The notes: a model not told the origin generated them from the letters alone. DNA of 64,000 nucleotides from an uncultured bacterium (GCA_938003875.1 CALKWO010000202.1:3043-67042), one strand, 5' to 3'. Shown: positions 46,051 through 54,900, counted from the first letter of the stretch. Numbers and translations: made by a program.

Positions 46051-47550
46051 ATGGCCAAAGAAGAATTCTATTCATTAGATCAGCTTTATGCCAGACATAA
46101 AGGAGAAAAGGATGTTAAGACATTGATTTCAGAAGGTGCCATCAAAGTTTTCAGAGAGGCAAACCAGATTAAATTCAAGCCAAACCAGGAAAATCCTCAG
46201 GAAAATAGCACTAAAACCAGAAGCCATCTTCTGGATAGAGAAGAAAAGCAGTTCTATGGATTTTCCTGTAAAAAATTTCAGCAGGAAAGCTGGATTATGA
46301 TGGCTATTTCTGGTTTTCTAACGGGCTTTATTCTTCTGTTTTATGCACTGTTTCTTAAAAATGATAAGGGAAATGTATGGCTGGATATTGCTTTATTTTC
46401 TGTTGCTATAGCTCAATTGTCTTTATTCTGCGCACTAGGCATGTCCATATTTTCCCATATTTTTTTAGCCCGCTTTGAGGTCTTGAATAGCCAGGAACAT
46501 CTTACAGGAGACAAAAAAAATCTCCTGGCCCTGTTCAATAAAGGTTACAGCTATAAACAGGGAACAAAGATTCTGGTTTTTCTAGGTATGATTGGCCTTA
46601 TTACCTTTTTGTTTTTCTACCTTGCTCACATCAATATCATGCTTTCCTTATGTATCCTGATAGCGATGGCAGGTATCTTGTACTGGGCGTATATCTATGT
46701 AAGAATGCTGCAAAAATCAGGATTGGTTCATTCTCATCATAAGCTTTTTTCGCTTCTGGAAGAAGATAGCTCCAGTATTTTCAGTGAAGAGAACAAAGCG
46801 GAAATAGAGGAAAAAATAGTTTTGTCAGGCATACAGGCGATCCTGCAAAGCAATTCTGTAAAGGTACGGCAAAATGCAGTGAAAGCATTAGGCAAACTCT
46901 CCACCCAAGAAGCTATCTACCTTCTAACGAAAAACCTGGGAGATCCTGTGCCAGAGGTACGTGCTCAGGTAGCTTCGGTGTTAGGAAAAAGTGGAGAAAA
47001 GAGTGTACGGGAACCTATTAAATGCCTTTTGAACGATGAAGCACCTGAAGTTCGTGTAGCGGTTGCAGAGGCTTTGGGCAATCTTAAAGATGAAACAGCC
47101 CTGGATGCTTTGATAGATGCCCTGGACGATTCCTGTCCTGAAGTAAGAGGTGCAGCTTCTGAAGCATTAGGAAATCTGCGGAAGAAAAAAAGCATAAAAC
47201 CTTTGCTATCACAAATCAAAGACAAAGATTGGTTTGTACGACACAAAGTGATTCTGGCTTTAGGCAAGATGAAAGAAGAATTGCCTGTAGAAGGAATTGA
47301 AAAGCTCATGCAGGCAACAGAAGATGAAAATGAATACGTATCTATTGCAGCCAGGCATGTTCTCAAAAAAATTTCTGGCGAGATGTCTCATGAAGATCCA
47401 TTATACGAAGAAGTGACCGAGGCATTGGAACAAGAAGCAGCCAGGAAAAATAAAAAATCAGAAAACTTAGAGTCAAAAGATGCTGTTTCTGAAAAAACGC
47501 AAGAAGATAAAGCTCTGGCGAAAGAGAAACCAGAAGTAGAAACAACATAA
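46051..47550 (+). CDS. Membrane protein with HEAT repeats
   Basis: 499 residues. The N-terminal ~80 residues are soluble (a short E-F-Y-S-L-D-Q-L module). Four membrane helices follow (about 80-105, 112-140, 172-190 and 195-215). Residues about 260-445 form PBS-lyase-type HEAT repeats (V-R-Q-N-A-V-K-A-L-G-K-L, V-R-A-Q-V-A-S-V-L-G-K-S, V-R-V-A-V-A-E-A-L-G-N-L, V-R-G-A-A-S-E-A-L-G-N-L). The tail is Glu/Lys-rich and disordered. ATG 46051 has AAAGGA six bases upstream; ATG 46045 is the alternative. A weak promoter (TTGACA at 45970, TTTTAT after 17 bases) may serve it. HEAT repeats suggest a docking platform at the membrane; no specific function. Confidence 0.85.
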   Translation: MAKEEFYSLDQLYARHKGEKDVKTLISEGAIKVFREANQIKFKPNQENPQENSTKTRSHLLDREEKQFYGFSCKKFQQESWIMMAISGFLTGFILLFYALFLKNDKGNVWLDIALFSVAIAQLSLFCALGMSIFSHIFLARFEVLNSQEHLTGDKKNLLALFNKGYSYKQGTKILVFLGMIGLITFLFFYLAHINIMLSLCILIAMAGILYWAYIYVRMLQKSGLVHSHHKLFSLLEEDSSSIFSEENKAEIEEKIVLSGIQAILQSNSVKVRQNAVKALGKLSTQEAIYLLTKNLGDPVPEVRAQVASVLGKSGEKSVREPIKCLLNDEAPEVRVAVAEALGNLKDETALDALIDALDDSCPEVRGAASEALGNLRKKKSIKPLLSQIKDKDWFVRHKVILALGKMKEELPVEGIEKLMQATEDENEYVSIAARHVLKKISGEMSHEDPLYEEVTEALEQEAARKNKKSENLESKDAVSEKTQEDKALAKEKPEVETT

Positions 47551-47575
47551 TACATAATATGTTAAGGGGTTTTTT

Positions 47576-48148
47576 ATTACTTTTTATACGATTTTTGGAA
47601 TCGCTTTAGCTCTTGCTATGGATGCTTTTGCTGTTGCCTTGTCATCAGGCATCTGCCTGAAAAAAGTAGGTTTTCGCCAGACATTCCGCTTGTCCTGGCA
47701 CTTTGGCTTTTTTCAGGCTATGATGCCCGTTATTGGATGGAGTTTAGGCTTTGGAATGCAATCCTTTTTTTCCAATTTTGACCACTGGCTGGCCTTTGGT
47801 CTTCTTTGTTTTATTGGGATAAAAATGATTCGAGAGAGCTTTTCTGAAAAGGAAGAAAAGGCATTCCAAGATCCTACCAAAGGGCTAAAGATGGTTATGC
47901 TCTCTATTGCCACCAGCCTGGATGCTCTCGCTGTTGGTTTTAGTATTGCCATGCTAGGCTATTCTATATGGATGCCCGCTGCTATCATCGGTTTAGTATG
48001 TTGCGTTTTAACTATATCTGGACTTTACCTGGGTTGCTGGGTAGGCAATAAAACCCATTTAGGAAACTGGGCATCAATCGCAGGCGGACTGATTCTTATA
48101 GGAATTGGCCTGCGAATCCTGTACGAACACGATGTTTTTTTCTCCTAG
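47576..48148 (+). CDS. mntP: MntP-type manganese efflux pump, probable ATT start
   Basis: 190 residues when read from ATT 47576. Six membrane helices; the duplicated signature is A-L-A-M-D-A-F-A-V-A and A-T-S-L-D-A-L-A-V-G, with Asp in helices 1 and 4 as in MntP/YebN, which exports Mn(II). Family members have about 14 residues before M-D-A-F-A completing helix 1; here that stretch is present in frame (F-Y-T-I-F-G-I-A-L-A-L-A), but no ATG, GTG or TTG precedes it after the in-frame TAA at 47555. An ATT at 47576 has AAGGGG six bases upstream. A start at ATG 47618 would cut helix 1. AUU initiation or a sequence error are the options. It is 25 bases after the HEAT-repeat gene. Confidence 0.85.
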   Translation: MTFYTIFGIALALAMDAFAVALSSGICLKKVGFRQTFRLSWHFGFFQAMMPVIGWSLGFGMQSFFSNFDHWLAFGLLCFIGIKMIRESFSEKEEKAFQDPTKGLKMVMLSIATSLDALAVGFSIAMLGYSIWMPAAIIGLVCCVLTISGLYLGCWVGNKTHLGNWASIAGGLILIGIGLRILYEHDVFFS

Positions 48149-48182
48149 GTAAGTGTTCAAAAGTTGATGTACTAAAATTTTT

Positions 48183-48244
48183 AACACGAAGAACACGAAG
48201 AACAAGAAGAAAAATATAAAAAATTATCTTTCTTCGTGTTCTTC
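48183..48244. repeat. CACGAAGAA palindrome
   Basis: AACACGAAGAACACGAAGAA on the left and TTTCTTCGTGTTCTTC on the right, around an AT-rich centre. It lies between the convergent ends of mntP and the DUF4340 gene and is related to the core of the element at 35643-35749. Confidence 0.75.
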
Positions 48245-48293
48245 AATCTGCTATGTTCTCTATGGCTAAATTTTTACGTTTCGGCGTTTGGGG

Positions 48294-50237
48294 CTATTTT
48301 GTTTCTTCTTGCTTATTTTCCTGATTTTTTACAGGCTCTTCTTTTTTCTCAGGCTCTTTTGCTGCTTCGTAGGTACTCCAGTCCTGAAGGAAAGAGCTTC
48401 CTGTTTTTTCGTCCAGATAGTAGACTTCTTTTTGGTCGGAGACAACGATGGGATAGAGGTTGTTTTCTTTGGGATAAACCTGGATCGCTTGTTTTTGATC
48501 CCCTTGTGTCAAAAGAAGAGTTGCTTCAGCCTTCTGAGCTTGCAATACGACTTTATCAAAAGCAAGTCTGGTGGCCTTGAGGGGAGAAAATGCTTTCAGC
48601 ATATCTTCTATTTTTTGAGCATCTGCCTTATGCTTTTCTTGGGCAACCAGGATTTGCCATTCTTTTTCTTCTTTTTTCAGGCTGAAATTTTTGTCTTTAG
48701 AAGTTAGAGTGAATTCTTCTATCTGCATGTTCACAGGCTCAAGTTTGAAAAGCTTATCAAAATCTGGGAAAAGTTTGATCATGTCGCTTTTTTCTATTGC
48801 GCCTATGGCTTTCTGCTCTTCTATCATAGCATAATAGCCATTCACAGAAAGTGCATTTTTGCCAATTTTTACAATATGGATGCTGTCGTCTTTGAGAATT
48901 ACAGTGATTTTGTAATAAGGATTCTGTAGTCCCAGAGTTTCCAGGTTGGTTTCATCCGTATAGTCTTCCAATTTCAGGCTGGCGATTTTTCCTGCGATTT
49001 CATTGGCCGTCTCGCTTTGTACCAGGATTTTATCTGTAGGAGACAAAAGTGTCCAGCTTACCTGATCTTTGTCTCCTATAGCAATACGAGACAAAGCGAT
49101 GTTTCCCTGGGGATAAGAAAGCTGAATTTCTTTGATCTGGCTTCTTTCGATTTTCAGGGAAGGCAAAGAGAAAAATTTTGCGCCTTTTCTAAAAAGGCGA
49201 TTGTTGAAAGCCCAGTTTTCTATTTTATAAATGAGATTGGGGGTTTCTTCGGAATATCCATAGGCTTCTTTCTCTATATCAGGCTGAGCAGCAAGAAATA
49301 CCTTTTTGCTTTCGTCTTCCATCGTCACTTCTATTTTAAAAGAAGGCTTCAAAAGCCCATATTTTTCTTTATCAGAAGGGTCTACGATATCGGAGGCTTC
49401 CCAGGAATAAACAAGCTCAATCAGATTGGTAAGCTCGCTTTGGGTAAATTTTTTCTCTGGTCCACCAGAAGAAAGAACCCATTCTTGTTTCTTTTCCTCT
49501 TTTTTCTCTTCTTTAGGAGTGTCTTTTTTATCCAGAAATTTTTCAGGCTCGACAACAGGCTTTTCCTCTTTTACCAAAATTTTTTCAAAGACTAGCTTTT
49601 TATCAGGATATTCCAGAGCAATTTTGGATATTTTTTCTTTTTCCAATTTCCATATAGTTTTATCCAGCCAATGGTTGTTTTCAGGTGTCTTATCGGGTTC
49701 ATCGCTCCACATTCCTACTTCAGAGCGCAGATCCTTTCCTATTCTGTATACATTATTAGAGCTTTCTTTCCTTACAAAGCAGGCATTGTGTCCATCTTTT
49801 TTCCCGACAAGCAATGTGGAAATTTGCTCTTTATCCTTCTCGAAACGATATACTTTCAGGACAAGAGACTGCTTCTCTCCCAGAGAAAAATCTGTCAGCA
49901 CTTCAGAAGAAGAAGAACGAATTTCGCCCTGCAATTGTTTCAGGTTTTCTAAAAATTCTTCTACAGTTTTCCTCTTTGCAGGAGAATGAAATGCTGTTTC
50001 CAAAAACCATTTATTTTTTTCTTTGTCTTTTGCCAGAACAACCTTTTGTTCTGGTTTGCTGGCAGCATAGATTTCTATTTTATTCACATCAGAAAACAAA
50101 AAGTCTTTGGGCATAATGCTTTCCACGCCCATCTCTTCTTCTATATTATAGTTTACTGGCTTATTTTTAGCCTTAAAAAAAACCGCTAGAGACAAAACCA
50201 AAAGAATCGCTAAAAGGGGTATGATTTTTTTATTCAT
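48294..50237 (-). CDS. DUF4340-domain envelope protein
   Basis: 647 residues from ATG 50237 (GGAGAGGAAAAAG upstream). One N-terminal membrane helix (I-I-P-L-L-A-I-L-L-V-L-S-L-A-V-F-F, about 4-22) anchors a large periplasmic domain. Repeated motifs such as K-I-E-I-Y and V-L-K-V-Y, and segments ending in Y-K-I-T-V, correspond to two or more DUF4340 units. A charged Lys/Glu/Pro linker lies at about 230-260 and the C-terminus is Glu/Lys-rich. DUF4340 genes are usually found beside GldA/GldF/GldG-like ABC systems, as here. It is likely an auxiliary subunit of that transporter. A hairpin separates it from the upstream gene. Confidence 0.82.
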   Translation of the reverse strand: MNKKIIPLLAILLVLSLAVFFKAKNKPVNYNIEEEMGVESIMPKDFLFSDVNKIEIYAASKPEQKVVLAKDKEKNKWFLETAFHSPAKRKTVEEFLENLKQLQGEIRSSSSEVLTDFSLGEKQSLVLKVYRFEKDKEQISTLLVGKKDGHNACFVRKESSNNVYRIGKDLRSEVGMWSDEPDKTPENNHWLDKTIWKLEKEKISKIALEYPDKKLVFEKILVKEEKPVVEPEKFLDKKDTPKEEKKEEKKQEWVLSSGGPEKKFTQSELTNLIELVYSWEASDIVDPSDKEKYGLLKPSFKIEVTMEDESKKVFLAAQPDIEKEAYGYSEETPNLIYKIENWAFNNRLFRKGAKFFSLPSLKIERSQIKEIQLSYPQGNIALSRIAIGDKDQVSWTLLSPTDKILVQSETANEIAGKIASLKLEDYTDETNLETLGLQNPYYKITVILKDDSIHIVKIGKNALSVNGYYAMIEEQKAIGAIEKSDMIKLFPDFDKLFKLEPVNMQIEEFTLTSKDKNFSLKKEEKEWQILVAQEKHKADAQKIEDMLKAFSPLKATRLAFDKVVLQAQKAEATLLLTQGDQKQAIQVYPKENNLYPIVVSDQKEVYYLDEKTGSSFLQDWSTYEAAKEPEKKEEPVKNQENKQEETK

Positions 50238-50253
50238 GGTCTTTTTCCTCTCC

Positions 50254-50281
50254 AAAAGGGGCGTGAAAAGCACGCCCTTTT
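50254..50281 (-). other. Intercistronic hairpin before the DUF4340 gene
   Basis: Minus strand AAAGGGCGTG, a short loop, CACGCCCCTTT: a ~10-bp stem with one bulged C, placed directly before the SD. It has the same placement as the hairpin before the NRPS gene. It probably affects mRNA processing or stability; there is no clear T-tract for termination. Confidence 0.6.
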
Positions 50282-50296
50282 ATGATTTACAGGTGC

Positions 50297-52882
50297 CTAA
50301 CTGGTTACTTCCAGGTCACTGAGATAGCTGTTTCTTGCAGAGGTACGAAGATAATTTCTCACGATCCCTGCCAGAAGGACAAGCATAGGCATTAAAGCAT
50401 AGTTGAACAGCTTCCATGCACCTGGGCTTTTAGGTAAATCAATTCGACGATTGATCATCCGATGAGACCGTACTTTAACCAGATCCGAGCTTAGGGCAAG
50501 TGTGTCTATGCAATTCATGAAAAATGCGATGCTGTTTTGTACAAATTCTTTACGGAAGATTGTAGCACAGCCTAAAACAAGCAGCTTACCAGGAGCTGGA
50601 GTAATTGCCTTTGCTGGTAGCTCAGGATTTTTATCTTCAGGCTCAGGAGGGCTGAAGCGATTGTCTCTTGGTGCTGGTTTAGGCCATGCAGGCCGTTCTT
50701 TTCCCTTAGTAAGATCAGGGAACTGGCCTTCCAGCATTACCATCAAGGGGAATCTCTGCAAGGAAGGAGAATAGTCTGATTTAAAATGGTCATCGCTTAT
50801 AGGAATACTAGAAGGAACTTTCCATGATCTCGGACTACTTTGCAGAAGAATAGTAGATTCTAGTTTATTTTCCTTGATTTTATCCTCGTTAATGTCCAAA
50901 GCGGTTCCCCACAGATAAGGGAGTTGAGAAATTCTGTTTGTGATGGAAACTTGCTGGTTCATATTGGCTGCATTGATCAGGATATGATTGGGCAGTTTGA
51001 TCTGTTGTCCGCCCATAATTGCAGCAAGAGGATTCGAACTATCGCTGATCGTCAGAGTGATGTTGTTTTCATCCATGAGATAGTCTTCATTGATACTAAC
51101 TCCATATTCTTTGAGCCATCCTTCATTGGTCGCGGGATTTTGCTCCTGTCGGTCAATCGAGAGATAGCCACGATCTACACTATAATTCATACTATATTGC
51201 TGGACAGCCAGCAAGACATTCTTTCCACTTGCCAATGCTCTGGAGAGTTCCCATTTTTGTCTCTCATTCATGTCCTTGGGATGAATTACGGCTAGAGCAT
51301 CATAGTTTTCTGGCAGAGGTTCTTTTTTGGAAAGCTCTACTCTCTTAACTTCATACCCTTCTTTATCCAGAACGCCTTCGAGTATTTCATAAGGATCCTG
51401 GCTGGCTGGAACAGGGCGTCCCATTTGCATCATAAGCTGTTTTATATGAGCAGGAACTTCGTCTTTTGGGGCTACCAATGCTACTACTGGCTTTTTGTCT
51501 CGTACCAGGCGATAGATCGTGCTGATAAGCTGGTATTCCAGATCATATAAATTTCGGGAAGTAACCTGAGGCAGGATTTCTTCCTTTTTTTCTTTATAGG
51601 CAATACCCATAGCAGAATAGATGAGCTGCGTGCTGTGTTGATCGCCTTTAAAAATTTGTACAGAAAAAGGTTGTACACCTTTATCCAGAAGAGTCTCCTC
51701 TAGGCTTTTATTGGCTTTGGATTCTTCTTTCTTTTCATCTGGATCTATTTGCAGCCTATTTTTTACCAGTTGTTTTACTTCCAGATGTACAGCCTTGTAG
51801 TTCAGTTTTCCATTGCTAGCGATGCGCATTTCATTGAGCTTGTCTAAAATATCTTGCTCCAGCGTCTTCATCTCTGTAGGCATTTGATCTTTTGGGGTAA
51901 TATATAGATTTACCTGCACTGGAATTTTAAGCCCGCTGAGAATTTTCAAAGTAGCGTCAGACACAGTGTATATCTGGCCTTCCGTACAATCAATACGGCC
52001 AAGAGACATATCGAAAACCAGATAGTTGAAGAATATTCCAATGAAAAAGCAAACCAATACACCCATGCTGAAGATAGCAGAAGAATTAGGCCTGCTTCTT
52101 CCTTCAAGGAACAGTCCATTGAGGAATAGGAAGATCGTTATCCATACAAGGAAATAGACTATATCTACGATGGCGATGATGCCTCTTGTGAAAGATTCAT
52201 AGTGAGAAGTGACTCCAAGCAATTCTTTTAAGAGAGAGCCAATACCAGGAGCATAGGCATCAATGGCCATCGCTATGAAGTCCATGCCAAGCAAAAATAG
52301 CCCAAAGCAGGCAAGAATAGAAAGCACAGCAGCGATAATCTGGTCGCGTACTAAAGAAGAAAGGAGACTTCCTACTGCCAGGAAAAAAGCACCTAACATC
52401 AAAGCTCCAAGATACGAACTGAAAATTATTCCCCAGTCTGGTCTTCCTAAACGTCCTAGCATAAAAGGAATCGTCCATGTGCAGGCGAGAGCGATCATGA
52501 AAAAGAAAAGACCCGCAAGGTATTTTCCCAATACAAGGTGGTGAGGCTTCATGGGAAAGGTCAAAAGCATCTCGATGGTATTTTCTTTGCGATCTTCTGC
52601 CCAAAGTCTCATGCTAATCAAAGGAATCAGCACACAGCATAAAAAGGGCAGGAGATTAAACATAGAACGCATGTCTGCCTGAGGATTGAGGAAAAAAGGC
52701 GTAATGAAAAGCGAGGAATTGATCAATAAGAAAACAATAATATAGATATAACCAATAGGAGAATTAAAGTATGTTTTGAATTCCCTGCCAAATATGGTTC
52801 TGATATTTTTTTGAATGAAAAGGGATAAAAATCCTGCCAAAATGCCTAAAACAATAACCCAAAGCAATACATTGCTCATCAT
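50297..52882 (-). CDS. GldF-GldG-type fused ABC-2 permease and auxiliary protein
   Basis: 861 residues. The N-terminal part (about 1-290) has around seven membrane helices of the ABC-2 permease type (F-K-T-Y-F-N-S-P-I-G-Y-I-Y then R-L-W-A-E-D-R-K-E-N-T-I-E-M-L-L-T-F-P). The following periplasmic region (about 300-790) resembles GldG/ABC_transp_aux (I-P-V-Q-V-N-L-Y-I-T-P; Y-Q-L-I-S-T-I-Y-R-L; K-P-V-V-A-L-V-A-P). A last membrane helix lies near 830-845. In Bacteroidota GldF and GldG are separate; here they are one protein. The ATPase gene overlaps upstream by four bases. It could drive gliding or export; the substrate is unknown. Confidence 0.87.
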   Translation of the reverse strand: MMSNVLLWVIVLGILAGFLSLFIQKNIRTIFGREFKTYFNSPIGYIYIIVFLLINSSLFITPFFLNPQADMRSMFNLLPFLCCVLIPLISMRLWAEDRKENTIEMLLTFPMKPHHLVLGKYLAGLFFFMIALACTWTIPFMLGRLGRPDWGIIFSSYLGALMLGAFFLAVGSLLSSLVRDQIIAAVLSILACFGLFLLGMDFIAMAIDAYAPGIGSLLKELLGVTSHYESFTRGIIAIVDIVYFLVWITIFLFLNGLFLEGRSRPNSSAIFSMGVLVCFFIGIFFNYLVFDMSLGRIDCTEGQIYTVSDATLKILSGLKIPVQVNLYITPKDQMPTEMKTLEQDILDKLNEMRIASNGKLNYKAVHLEVKQLVKNRLQIDPDEKKEESKANKSLEETLLDKGVQPFSVQIFKGDQHSTQLIYSAMGIAYKEKKEEILPQVTSRNLYDLEYQLISTIYRLVRDKKPVVALVAPKDEVPAHIKQLMMQMGRPVPASQDPYEILEGVLDKEGYEVKRVELSKKEPLPENYDALAVIHPKDMNERQKWELSRALASGKNVLLAVQQYSMNYSVDRGYLSIDRQEQNPATNEGWLKEYGVSINEDYLMDENNITLTISDSSNPLAAIMGGQQIKLPNHILINAANMNQQVSITNRISQLPYLWGTALDINEDKIKENKLESTILLQSSPRSWKVPSSIPISDDHFKSDYSPSLQRFPLMVMLEGQFPDLTKGKERPAWPKPAPRDNRFSPPEPEDKNPELPAKAITPAPGKLLVLGCATIFRKEFVQNSIAFFMNCIDTLALSSDLVKVRSHRMINRRIDLPKSPGAWKLFNYALMPMLVLLAGIVRNYLRTSARNSYLSDLEVTS

Positions 52883-53838
52883 TTGTTGACTCCTTTATGC
52901 TTGTTTTCTGGTTCTGTAAGCTGTAAGAAAATTTCTTCCAGGGAAAAGGGCTTCTTTTTCATTTCCAGAAAATTCCATTGCTTCTCTCTGATGAGTTGAG
53001 ATATTTGTGGCCTTATCTCTTGAGCTGCATTGGCGCGTATCAAATAGATGATTTCATTATTTTTATTTCCGATTGTATCTATTGTCTGGACATGTTCGAT
53101 TTTGCTCAGGGATTCCTTCACCTGGCTTTCCTGAACACTAGAGGACAGAATCATCTGGAATTGCTGGTATCCCATAGCATTTTCCAATTCGTTCATGGAA
53201 CCATTGGCTACGATTTTTCCTCTATTGATAATGATGATTCGATTTGTGATAGCTTCTACTTCTTGTAAGATATGGGTGGAGAAAATGATTGTTTTGTCTT
53301 GGGAAATTTCTTTGATAAGATTGCGGATTTCGATAATCTGGTGTGGATCCAAACCGCTTGTTGGTTCATCCAGAATCACGATTTCAGGATCATGAATGAG
53401 TGCCTGGGCAAGGGCAGTTCTCTGGCGATATCCTTTGGATAGCTCGCGGATGAGTTTAGGAAAGACCGATTTTAGTCCGCATTTGTTCATAACCCAGTCC
53501 ATACGCTCTTTGAGCTTGTTTCCAGACAAACCTCTGGAATATCCTACAAACTGTAAATATTCCCGAACTTCCATATCCATATATAATGGCAGTTGTTCAG
53601 GCAAATACCCTATTTTTTGGCGTACAGGAATAGGATTCTCTCTGACATCCATGCCTTCCAAATAGACTGTTCCATTTGTAGGATAGATATATGTGGTGAT
53701 AATTTTTAAAGTAGTGGACTTTCCAGCCCCATTAGGGCCTAACAAACCAATGATCTCTCCTTTTTTGACTTCGAAATTTACAGAATTCAAGGCTTGTACA
53801 GGGCCATAACGCATACACAGGTTTTCTGCTTTAATCAT
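52879..53838 (-). CDS. GldA-like ABC transporter ATPase
   Basis: 319 residues. Walker A GPNGAGKST (about 34-42), Q-loop region with G-Y-L-P-E-Q, ABC signature L-S-K-G-Y-R-Q (about 136-142), Walker B I-V-I-L-D-E-P-T-S-G-L-D, H-loop F-S-T-H-I-L. A C-terminal regulatory domain (about 215-300) resembles those of ABC-2 export ATPases. It powers the fused permease encoded next (four-base overlap). First gene of the operon; its upstream region is AT-rich without a clear promoter. Confidence 0.93.
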   Translation of the reverse strand: MIKAENLCMRYGPVQALNSVNFEVKKGEIIGLLGPNGAGKSTTLKIITTYIYPTNGTVYLEGMDVRENPIPVRQKIGYLPEQLPLYMDMEVREYLQFVGYSRGLSGNKLKERMDWVMNKCGLKSVFPKLIRELSKGYRQRTALAQALIHDPEIVILDEPTSGLDPHQIIEIRNLIKEISQDKTIIFSTHILQEVEAITNRIIIINRGKIVANGSMNELENAMGYQQFQMILSSSVQESQVKESLSKIEHVQTIDTIGNKNNEIIYLIRANAAQEIRPQISQLIREKQWNFLEMKKKPFSLEEIFLQLTEPENKHKGVNK

Positions 53839-54185
53839 CCTGTTTCTCTCCTAATGAGTTTTGCTTTGCAAAAAAAATAACCTGTTTATCAACGAAAGAA
53901 TTATTAAATAAAAACAAAAACTATGCCAAAAATATTTTTTCAAAAAAAGCCTAGAAAATAAAGGAAGAAAAAAAAAGAAAGATAAAAAATATTTCCATAG
54001 AACCTGTCAAAGTGGCAAAAAATGCCCTGATTATAAAGGCTTCCTCTATCTTTTTGGCAAGGATTAAAAAATTTTTATAAAAAAAAAAAAATAGTAGCAT
54101 TTATTTCTTTACATTGTATAATACCCATAGTATACTATGTGTATATGTTTTTTATTCTTTTTATCTGATTTGGAGTATAAATGGA
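53839..54185. other. AT-rich intergenic region between divergent gldA-like and HTH genes
   Basis: No gene is visible. It includes long A- and T-tracts (54075-54091 is nearly all A) and the -10-like TATAAT at 54117-54122 for the HTH gene, followed by a perfect palindrome. Bendable A-tract DNA here could be regulatory. Confidence 0.5.
54126..54139. promoter_or_regulatory. Operator-like palindrome before the HTH gene
   Basis: CATAGTATACTATG is a perfect 14-bp palindrome starting four bases after the TATAAT, so it covers the predicted start point of the HTH gene. Autoregulation is a reasonable guess, though excisionase-type HTH proteins often bind direct repeats. Confidence 0.5.
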
Positions 54186-54413
54186 ATGTCTAATGTAGAA
54201 AAAGTAGAAAAAGAAAAAGTTTCAGAACCCCTCATGACATTATCTGCTGTAGCTGCGTTTCTTCAAATTAAAGAACGCACAATCTATCAATGGGCCCAGA
54301 AGGGTACTATACCCAGTTTCAAATTAGGCAATGTATGGCGTTTCGAAAGAAAAGACATCGAAGCCTGGATCGAAAGCAGAAAAAAAGAAACTCTGCGCCC
54401 CAAAAAAGTGTAA
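54186..54413 (+). CDS. Excisionase-family helix-turn-helix protein
   Basis: 75 residues from ATG 54186. After a charged N-terminal tail, residues about 20-68 are the MerR-like HTH_17 fold: L-M-T-L-S-A-V-A-A-F-L, then I-K-E-R-T-I-Y-Q-W-A-Q-K-G-T-I-P, then V-W-R-F-E-R-K-D-I-E-A-W-I. Such proteins bind DNA as excisionases or small regulators. No phage or integrase genes adjoin it, so a regulatory role is more likely. GGAG lies upstream with ten-base spacing. The longer frame from 54114 runs through the promoter and operator and is rejected. Confidence 0.85.
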   Translation: MSNVEKVEKEKVSEPLMTLSAVAAFLQIKERTIYQWAQKGTIPSFKLGNVWRFERKDIEAWIESRKKETLRPKKV

Positions 54414-54430
54414 GTAGTAAGTTCTGAATT

Positions 54431-54460
54431 CCAAAACAGCCATCTGGCTGTTTTGGTAAT
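54431..54460. terminator. Hairpin terminator, probably bidirectional
   Basis: CCAAAACAGCCA / TGGCTGTTTTGG forms a perfect 12-bp stem starting 18 bases after the HTH gene stop, followed by TAATAAAT. The T-rich side of the stem and its position between converging units suggest termination on both strands. Confidence 0.65.
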
Positions 54461-54473
54461 AAATCAATATCCT

Positions 54474-54656
54474 CTATTCCTTAGAATAAGGAAATGCGAT
54501 TTCTACCAATAAACCACATCCTTTTGCGTTACTCATCTTGATGTTTCCTTCATGTAGTCGAATAATGCGCTCCGCTATAGAGAGTCCCAATCCAACACCA
54601 CTTCTACTCTTCGAATTCCCTGCTTTTAAAAAAGGCGTAAATAGATTTCCCATGGG
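54474..54656 (-). pseudogene. Remnant of a histidine kinase C-terminus
   Basis: On the minus strand an open frame reads N-L-F-T-P-F-L-K-A-G, then S-G-V-G-L-G-L-S-I-A-E-R-I-I-R-L-H-E-G, then stop TAG at 54476-54474. This is the F-box, G2 box and last helix of a HATPase_c domain. Nothing upstream continues the kinase (no H-box or N-box; unrelated repeats follow), so only ~60 residues of a lost gene remain. No ATG with SD is visible, so it is probably not expressed. Confidence 0.7.
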
Positions 54657-54730
54657 CGTAACCTATGTTGCCCTTATAGGAAAGCCAGAAATATAATGCA
54701 AACGGGCATAAATTAAAAAAACAAAATTGT

Positions 54731-54789
54731 CACAGAAACACAGAGAACACAGAGTATTTTTAGTTTTTGAACCACGGATAAACACAGAT
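54731..54789. repeat. Degenerate CACAGAG/CACAGAT half-elements
   Basis: CACAGAAACACAGAGAACAC is followed by AACCACGGATAAACACAGAT. These are single left arms of the two nested families seen at 63760-64000, without return arms. Together with the kinase remnant they show that 54414-55095 is a decayed region. Confidence 0.7.
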
Positions 54790-54872
54790 CTCCATAATCT
54801 CGTATTTGTATAGTGCTATTTGGCTTGTAGAACGTGGGATTCGGCCAGATTCATTTGATAAAATTTCTTTGT

Positions 54873-54900
54873 TTGATTTTCTCGAAAAAATCACTATAAT
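54873..54900 (+). promoter_or_regulatory. pheST promoter
   Basis: TTGATT (54873-54878), 16 bases, TATAAT (54895-54900). Transcription would start near 54907, leaving a ~190-base leader to pheS that contains hairpin copy D. No T-box or leader-peptide terminator is evident. Confidence 0.6.

Noticed and set aside
48183..48244. CRISPR-like appearance of short repeated CACGAAGAA words
   Set aside because: The units are about 9-12 bases with no regular spacers and form one palindrome; no cas genes in the window.
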